Source: Ianthella basta
Lineage: Eukaryota > Porifera > Demospongiae > Verongiida > Ianthellidae
Assembly (NCBI GenBank): GCA_964019415.1
Contig: OZ025883.1
Location: 6,958,756 to 7,022,755, forward strand
Length of the DNA: 64,000 nt
Direction: 5' to 3'
The stretch's first letter is position 1, and the number at the start of each line of letters is the position of its first letter. The notes under the pieces are model-generated. The model made no database searches. It saw only the letters and a list, made by a program, of their open reading frames with translations, and was not told where the DNA came from. Position numbers and translations under genes: made by a program. Positions 57,482 to 64,000 of this stretch are shown one piece after another.

Positions 57482-58124
57482 GTCACTCTCTCCCAACCGC
57501 CTTTTAATAGTGCCCGGCCACAGACCACACGGCCCAGTCCCTCTTGTATCAGCTCAGCCAGCTGATACTTTCCCGTGCACACTCCTCCGACAGAGGAAGC
57601 ATTGCGTCCCTTCAGCACCAGGTTAACAGTTAACAGCAGCCTCGCAACTGACACCTTCCTGTGCATACTCCTCCGACAGAGGAAGCGCTGCGTCTCTTCA
57701 GCACTCATTTAACAGTTGACAGCAGCCTCGCTGGAAATTCACACCGTTCGTTCCACCGTCATCAGCAGCGCCGTCCAGCCGAACACTTCAACACTCCTCC
57801 CTCCTTAACCCCTCGCCTCCTCCGCGACCAACACACTCAACCCACCCCCCTACGGCTCAGTCTCTCGCAAGTTGCCCTCCGCACCCGACTGACTCTTCAC
57901 CGTATTCGCTCCTCCAACAGCCCGTCCATTATCACCGTCTGGTTTCCCCCGTTCACCGTCCTGCTCAACACCTCCGCACGCCTCCCTCCTTACCGCCTCG
58001 CCTCCTCCACCAACCACCAACAGCTGCAACTCTCCGCTCCTTCCTCACGCGACGGCCGACAGTAGCAGCCAACACCTCTGCCCTCCTCCCTCCCTAGCGC
58101 CTCAGCCCAACACCTCTCCAACTG
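57482..58124 (+). other. Probable second 5'UTR exon of gene C
   Basis: Acceptor TTCATGCAG, donor GTGAGT; 643 nt, the same length as in gene B. A 134-codon open frame at 57661-58065 is not kept in gene B, so it is considered untranslated. The third exon begins at 58494. Confidence 0.5.
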
Positions 58125-58532
58125 GTGAGTGCTCTTATACTGTATTGCAGTAGTGCATCCAACACACGTGGTGCTGTAGGTGGGTGAACCTGTGCCCTAG
58201 CTGGAGCTTTGAATGGTAGCTAGTAGCCTGCATGTGAAGGGGCTGTAGTCAAGGTGGATCTAGCAGGGGCTACTATTGGCCTCAGGCCCCTCCTTCCTTA
58301 GCCTATTGGTATAGATGGAGCAAGTTAAGATGGCTTGTAGCACATGTTGAGTGATTTCCAGTCATTAGCAGTAAATTGTAGGCAGTTGTAGTAATGAGCC
58401 AAATTGTTTAGTAGTCAGGCATTTTGGGAGGCATTTTGTCTCTCTGTGTGTGAAGCTGTTCATTCAACAAGTGGTCCATTGTGTCTTCTGTAGGTCCCAC
58501 CTTCACTTGTACTTTATTAGAGAAAATTGGAG

Positions 58533-61035
58533 ATGGCTCTTTGGTGGGCTTGTAGAGAGTGTGACTTGTTCAAAGTGAGGAGGTTAATTAAAGAGGGCTG
58601 GGATGTGAACACCAGAGGTGGTGAGTATGGCAAAACACCTTTAATAGAGGCAGCTGAGAGGGGTCACAACCAAGTGGTGGAGGAGCTCATTAGAAAAGGA
58701 GCTCGTGTGAATGTAAAGGACAATGATCAACTAACTGCCCTTTACTGTGCCAGCTGGTGGAGTCATTGCAGTGTTGTGAAAACACTGTGTGCAGCTGGTG
58801 CAGACACCAATGTACAAGGTCACTGGGGAGAGACCCCTTTGATGGGGGCAGCTGTGAGGGGTAGTGATGAAGTAGTGTGTGAACTGATTAGAGCAGGTGC
58901 TAGTGTGAATGTTGTCACTAGCAGTGAGTGCTTGTCTGGGGTAGCTGCTGGCTCAACAGCGCTACATTTTGCTGCTGACAAGAATTGCAGTGCTGTGAAA
59001 AGACTGTGTGCAGCTGGTGCAGACACCAATGTACAAGATCATTGTGGAGTGACCCCTTTGATGAGGGCAGCTAAGAGGGGTAGTGATGAAATAGTGTGTG
59101 AACTGATTAGAGCAGGTGCTAGTGTGAATGTTGTCACTAGCAGTGAGTGGTGGTATGGGGTAGCTGCTGGCTCAACAGCCCTGCATTATGCTGCTGAATG
59201 CAATCATATTAAATGCGGTGTTCTACTCGTGGAGGCAGGAGCAGATATGACAGTAAGGAACAAGGACTCCAAATCTCCCCTGGACCTTGCATCAGGTGAC
59301 TTCCAACAATCTATTCTACAGGTACAGTCTTTCTCTACCAAGCGCATTGTAGCAGTAATTGGCAATGCTGAACACGGCAAGAGTACACTGATAGCAGCTC
59401 TGCAAGCCGAGGGCAAAAACATTTTCATGAGGTTTGCCAACTGGTTCACACAAGTGCAGGACATCAGACAACGCACAGCTGGAATTGAAGCAGTCCAGTT
59501 CTCCAGTCGTAAGTATGGACAGACATTGTTCTATGACTTTGCCGGTCAGACTGATTACCATGGCCCTCATCAGTCCTTCTTGGAGGCCATCCTGAGCAAG
59601 CCAGGAGCGTCTGTGACCCTGTTACTTCTGGTAAAGGCAACCAATGAGGAAGACATCATCATAAAACAGATCACTCGTTGGCTGCAACCTCTAGCTCTTA
59701 TGTCAGTCCCATCCACTCCACAAGTGATCCTTGTTGGCAGTTTCCTTGACCGAGTAAAGTCCAAAGAGGAAGCAGCCGAGAAGCTGCTACGATGCACTAA
59801 GTCAGTGCAGGAGGAGTTACCTTTTGACGTCCAGGGTCCGTGTCTCCTGGACAGCCGCAAACCTGAATCTGAGGGTATCAATCAGATTTGTAATTTGTTT
59901 CAAGAGAATCAGCCTCTCCAGTTGAACTCGGACACTTTCCCATACAGCCTTCACTGGATCATGAAGCAAATGCAAAATACATTCTCTGTTCCAGCCATCA
60001 CACTGCACACCTTCCAGTCATGGCTGCTGGACGAAGCCAAGCTGGTCCTCAGGAACTTTCCCCCACCTGAGAGCATGTGTCGTGACCTAGCGGCAGTTGG
60101 TCACGCCCTCTTTCTCCCCAACAAGCAGGACCCCTCCCAAAGTTGGCTCGTTGTGGACCTCCAAGCTATTCTCCACGATGTGTATGGCACCCTGTTCAGT
60201 GGGTCACAGGGCAAGGTCAACCAGTTTGGTCTCCTCCACTGCAGTCAGCTGGCTGAGCTGTTTCCCAAGTTTGATCTGACAATGATCCAAGAGGTCCTTA
60301 TCAGCCTTGAGTTCTGCATCCAGGTCAATGCAAGGATGCTACAGGACAGCCTTGTGAAGCTAACTGCCGGTACTGAGGGAGAGGGATGGCTGTACTTCCC
60401 TGCTCTGGTGTCAGCCCAACCTCCTGAGCTCTTCCCAAAGGATGCTGACTCACAGCACCTCCAGTGGGTGTGCTGGCAACTGAGGACGGAGGAGAAGCAT
60501 CTCATCTCTGCGCATCTCCTCCAGTCCATCATCCTCCGCCTTGTAGCCAATCATGTGTTTACCCACAAGTTGCCCAGTGCAAGACAACACTGCTGCAGTG
60601 TTTGGACGAATGGTCTTTCCTGGATGTCCATCACTGGTGTAGACATTGCGGTCCAGATAAGTGACAGCCATGTGGTCCAGGTTTTTGGACGCAGTGAAAT
60701 GGGACCTGAGAAACTTTACCAATATGTGTCAAACATTGTCCAAGATGTCATCAAAACAACTACCCAGCTGTCACCGAAACTGAAGGCCACATCCTACATT
60801 GTGCACCCGTACACACTCGCTACATTAGAGGACACCAAAGCACCTTCTGCTGACACTCTTTATCCTGTTTTAAGTATTGTTGACAGTATCAGTGTTGGAG
60901 GCGACCATGTTCTATCTCTGTTAAAAGAGACTGGCTGTCTTTCCCGTCGGACGAGTGTCACTGAATTATTTGGAGGCTGGTCTCCTTCTCTGTCAGTTGT
61001 ACAAGACATGGACTTTAAGAGGGAGCCACAGAGTG
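58533..61035 (+). CDS. Gene C large exon: ankyrin repeats, Roc, COR
   Basis: A 2503-nt exon ending at donor GTGAGT (61036). The ankyrin duplication is visible as two copies of LCAAGADTNVQ and of VCELIRAGASVNVVTSSE, 73 codons apart. The Roc and COR parts are close to gene B. Without splicing, the frame would stop at 61064. Confidence 0.92.
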
Positions 61036-62778
61036 GTGAGTGTGTGTTTTCTCTCCCTGTTTGATGGAAGCCATTCCTTCAGTGTACCTCCTTACTGTAC
61101 CCTCATATACATGTAATGGCCACCCATTCAACTAGTATGATGTGGTGTTGACTAGCCTAAAGGTTGGACACTTGCTTCCTCCTCCTTTAATTTGTTCCTG
61201 CCGTTCCACTCTCTTCAGACCTGCCCTCAGTACCATCATCCTCCAGCTCCCAAAGTGGAGCTACCACTGCTGACAAGGGACTCTCCCCAGAGATGGAGGC
61301 ACTGCCTACAACACAGCAAGGTATGCTCCATGCAGTGTCACTACACACACGAGTGCACCTCACAGTGTACCGAGTGTGGGAGGTGTGTCCCTACTGTCTC
61401 TGTTGGAGTCTCATGCAATCCACTAACCCCAAGTGTCATGTGGTGACCCCTTAGTGTACAGAGGAAGTTTAGTGTGTGGCTCAGTTGGCCGGTGACATTC
61501 AGATTTCGTGCTAATGCTAATTGGGAAATGGGGAATTCCCCCTTCAGCTGCCCTAACATGTTATCAGGTTTGTGTACCATGTGTCTTCCCTTTCCATGAA
61601 GCTGTACAAGTTCTTGATGTCTTTCGGGACCAGTTCATTGAGGAAATGGATGCTAATGCTGTCGTCCTGGAACTTCTACACAACAATATCATTGATAGAG
61701 GTGACCAGAGGACAATCGCAGCAAACACTAACCCAACACAGCAGAATCAGTTTCTTCATTTGATATTGAAGAAGAAGTGCACTGAGGATGCCTTTGAGAC
61801 CGTCTGTGACATCATCACTGCAGTTAAGGGGAACCCTAAAATGAAAGCGTTGGGTGAATCTATGAAGAGGAGACTGGAGACAGGTGAGTAACGTTTGAGC
61901 ATGTGTGTGTGGGGGGGGGGAGGGTGTATGTAGATGTCATTGTGTTTGATGTGTGTGCTGACTTAGTTAGCCAAACACTGTTCCATACCCCCTTTTACGT
62001 TGCAATTCCACTCTCTTCAGACCTGCCCTCAGTACCATCATCTTCCAGCTCCCAAAGGGGAGCTACCACTGCTGACAAGGGACCCTCCCCAGAGGCACTG
62101 ACTACTACATGGCAAGGTATGCTCCATGCAGTGTCACTACACACGAGTGCACCTCACAGTGTACTGAGTATAAGAGATGTGTCCCTTTTGTCTCTGGAGC
62201 CCACTAACCCAGTCTAGCATGCTAGACCCTCCCCACCTTGAGGATTTGACTGGTATGAGGCTGTTTGCTGTGTCCACTAAGCACCTTTAGTCGAAGGGTC
62301 TAGCTAGCTAGACTGGAGTGCACCTCACATTGTAAAAGTGTGTGCTTGTGTGTGCATGTGTGTTTGGAGGGATTGACGCAAGCTCTTTACACTAAATTTG
62401 GCTACAGCAGCAGACAAGAGAGTGGTTCATAACACCTACTCTGGTCCCACCCCATCTACAGATGGACACGCCCTCTTCAACATGGACTCTGCCCCCACCT
62501 TACAGGCCATGAAGCAGTTCGTTGTCCGTGATGTTGAAGTGGCCAGAGATTGGAGCCTGATAGCCATCCATCTGGGTGTGGAGGCCTCTGTTGTGAGAAT
62601 GGCCACAGCAAACCGATGTGAGCATGCGTGTGCCAACATCTTAGAGCGGTGGTTGTCTGAGGAAGCAGGCACAGGAGAGAAGGGGAGGACTTGGCACACT
62701 GTGCTGTCTGCAGTGGAGAGTGCTGGGCACAAGGCCTTCTCACAGCAACTCAAGACGAAGCTGTTCAGTCTCCAGTGA
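58533..62778 (+). CDS. Gene C: ankyrin-Roc-COR-CARD-Death protein
   Basis: Exons 58533-61035, 61219-61320, 61548-61883, 62021-62116 and 62462-62778 join to 3354 nt: 1117 codons plus TGA, all junctions GT-AG and phase 1. About seven ankyrin repeats (1-255) precede a Roc GTPase with P-loop GNAEHGKST (277-285), DFAGQ and VGSFLD motifs, a COR-like region, linker, CARD, linker and Death domain. Relative to gene B it carries a duplicated pair of ankyrin repeats (219 bp) and a linker exon in place of the 21-residue exon. The middle of the CARD is strongly diverged. Start: first ATG after the acceptor at 58491-58493. Predicted role (inference): a paralogous cytosolic death/immune sensor. Confidence 0.9.
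61548..61883 (+). CDS. Gene C CARD exon (diverged centre)
   Basis: 336 nt, phase 1-1, donor GTGAGT. The ends match the A and B CARDs, but the central 35 or so residues read LELLHNNIIDRGDQRTIAAN, TNPTQQNQFLHLILKKK. The length is conserved, so the fold should be kept with a changed surface. Confidence 0.75.
62462..62778 (+). CDS. Gene C Death-domain exon (last exon)
   Basis: Begins D-GHALFNMDSAPTLQ. The core is DVEVARDWSLIAIHLGVEAS, then CANILERWLSEEAGTG and TWHTVLSAVESAGHKAF. It is two residues longer than in B. TGA at 62776-62778. Confidence 0.8.
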
Positions 62779-63756
62779 ACTTAGACCCCAGCAGTACAGA
62801 ACTCACAGTACATTGTAACTATACACACACAGTACTAGTATATTGTGTTGGTGTGTTCACTTGTATCTTATAATTATTGTATGTTTTGTAAGAATTCTGT
62901 TGCCAACTGTCCTCTATAATGATATTCATGATCGAGCCGCCATGCAAGCTAATAATTACTATTCGTCACGTGCATGCACTAAATTCTGCACAGCTGCGAA
63001 GTATTCCACGTGCTCGAGGACTGGATTGGAGGAGTTTTAGGATATCGGCTCTGTTTTGCGAACGCTGGACTTCACTCTGCGTCCCAAAGTATGTTCTACT
63101 CAGGTGAAGACCACATCCCGTGACAGCACATGCGGGGAACTATAAGGAACGAGTTAGCGTTTGGTTCTGCAGCGGTCGTCTTCCTTCTTCACTGAATCGG
63201 CCCCAGTCGTTCACAGTCTTCCCGGACCACTTGACAGTCTCTAACGGACACGCTCTGGAGGGCCGTAGACCTCGAGTGGGCGGGAGAGTGAGTTGTGGGC
63301 GGAATGCACCAGTGTTCTCACCATTTAGGCCAAGGGTCAGCTGCACCCTTTGCTGGTTGTTCTGGCTGAGGTACACCCATAACTGTAGACACGTGGTAGT
63401 CTGGTCCAGGCAACCTGTATATATATGTGTGTGTGTGTCAGTCCTTCAACACTCCTTTCTGTGGTCACCACACACTGCACCCCCTTACTAGGCTGGTGCC
63501 CGGCCAGCCCTCCACCCCCGCCTTAATTGCTGTCATCACCGGTATTGATTACTGAGTGTGGTGTGTACATTCCAGGGGGTTCCCCTTTGCCCAGCCTGCC
63601 CCAGTCCTTCCGGTTGTGTTAACCTTCTTTATGTCCATTAATATGACATGTGATTGCATGCATGTCTGTTACCAATGTGTACACATCCCAGTTGGTATGT
63701 TGGTAATGTACAGTGTGTTGTGTCCTACCACCAGACTCCCCTCACACTGTGTACAG
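62779..63756. other. Start of the next repeat unit
   Basis: Matches 32104-33068 almost base for base. No gene supported. Confidence 0.6.
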
Positions 63757-63916
63757 GTGAAGGAGACGCGGAAGAGGCTGTACCACAGTGAGTCAGGTGT
63801 GAAGAAGATGACCGTCGGACATCACCTCAGTGAGAGGTCCTACACAATTGAGTGAAGCCACAACTTGTTCTCAGCAGAGAGGGTCAAGAGGCAGGACTTT
63901 GTCAAGTTGGATGAAG
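63757..63916 (+). pseudogene. MLF: MLF exon fragment, copy 3
   Basis: VKETRKRLYHSESGVKKMTV, GHHLSERSYTIE, TGA at 63853-63855, then in-frame SAERVKRQDFVKLDE and donor GTAGGG. The best preserved post-stop part of the three. Confidence 0.75.
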
Positions 63917-64000
63917 GTAGGGAAGATTTGGGTGTGGAGACCAGTGGTGTGGAGATTTGGGTGTGGGGACCAGTGGGGCGGAGATTTGGGTGTGGGGACC

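Overview
The window is animal nuclear DNA, probably from a demosponge or another early-branching metazoan (inference). CARD, Death, SH3, Roc-COR, MTOR and MLF sequences occur together, introns are short and GT-AG, and CA/TG runs, minisatellites and MITE-like elements are abundant. All recognisable coding sequence is on the + strand.

Layout: the window is a tandem array of a segment about 29-31 kb long. The same landmarks recur in the same order: an ankyrin/Roc-COR/CARD/Death gene, a fragment of a myeloid leukemia factor (MLF) gene, a CA microsatellite, a 21-bp minisatellite, a mosaic of MTOR exon fragments, a CRE-type promoter, then the next ankyrin/Roc gene. Gene A (114-2876) is the 3' end of one member. 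Gene B (28072-32103) and gene C (58533-62778) are complete. A third repeat starts at about 62.8 kb and runs off the window. Death-domain stop codons lie at 2876, 32103 and 62778.

Genes B and C splice into uninterrupted readings of 1025 and 1117 codons. Each encodes N-terminal ankyrin repeats, a Roc GTPase with COR, a CARD and a C-terminal Death domain. Gene A keeps the CARD and Death exons and has an extra SH3 exon. The CARD, SH3 and linker exons are all bounded by phase-1 introns, so modules can be gained or lost without a frameshift. The architecture suggests a GTPase-switched sensor or adaptor for cell death or innate immunity. It resembles DAPK1 (ankyrin-Roc-COR-Death) without the kinase, and NLR proteins in logic only.

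Between these genes lie decayed, duplicated and reordered pieces of MTOR: the start of the FAT domain, a kinase-domain piece and FATC. Many carry in-frame stops. There are three MLF exon fragments that share one nonsense codon. Five 21-bp minisatellite arrays, several other tandem arrays, pyrimidine tracts, MITEs, a perfect 186-bp palindrome and several hammerhead-like cores account for most of the rest. Long open frames inside the simple repeats are artefacts of repeat periodicity.
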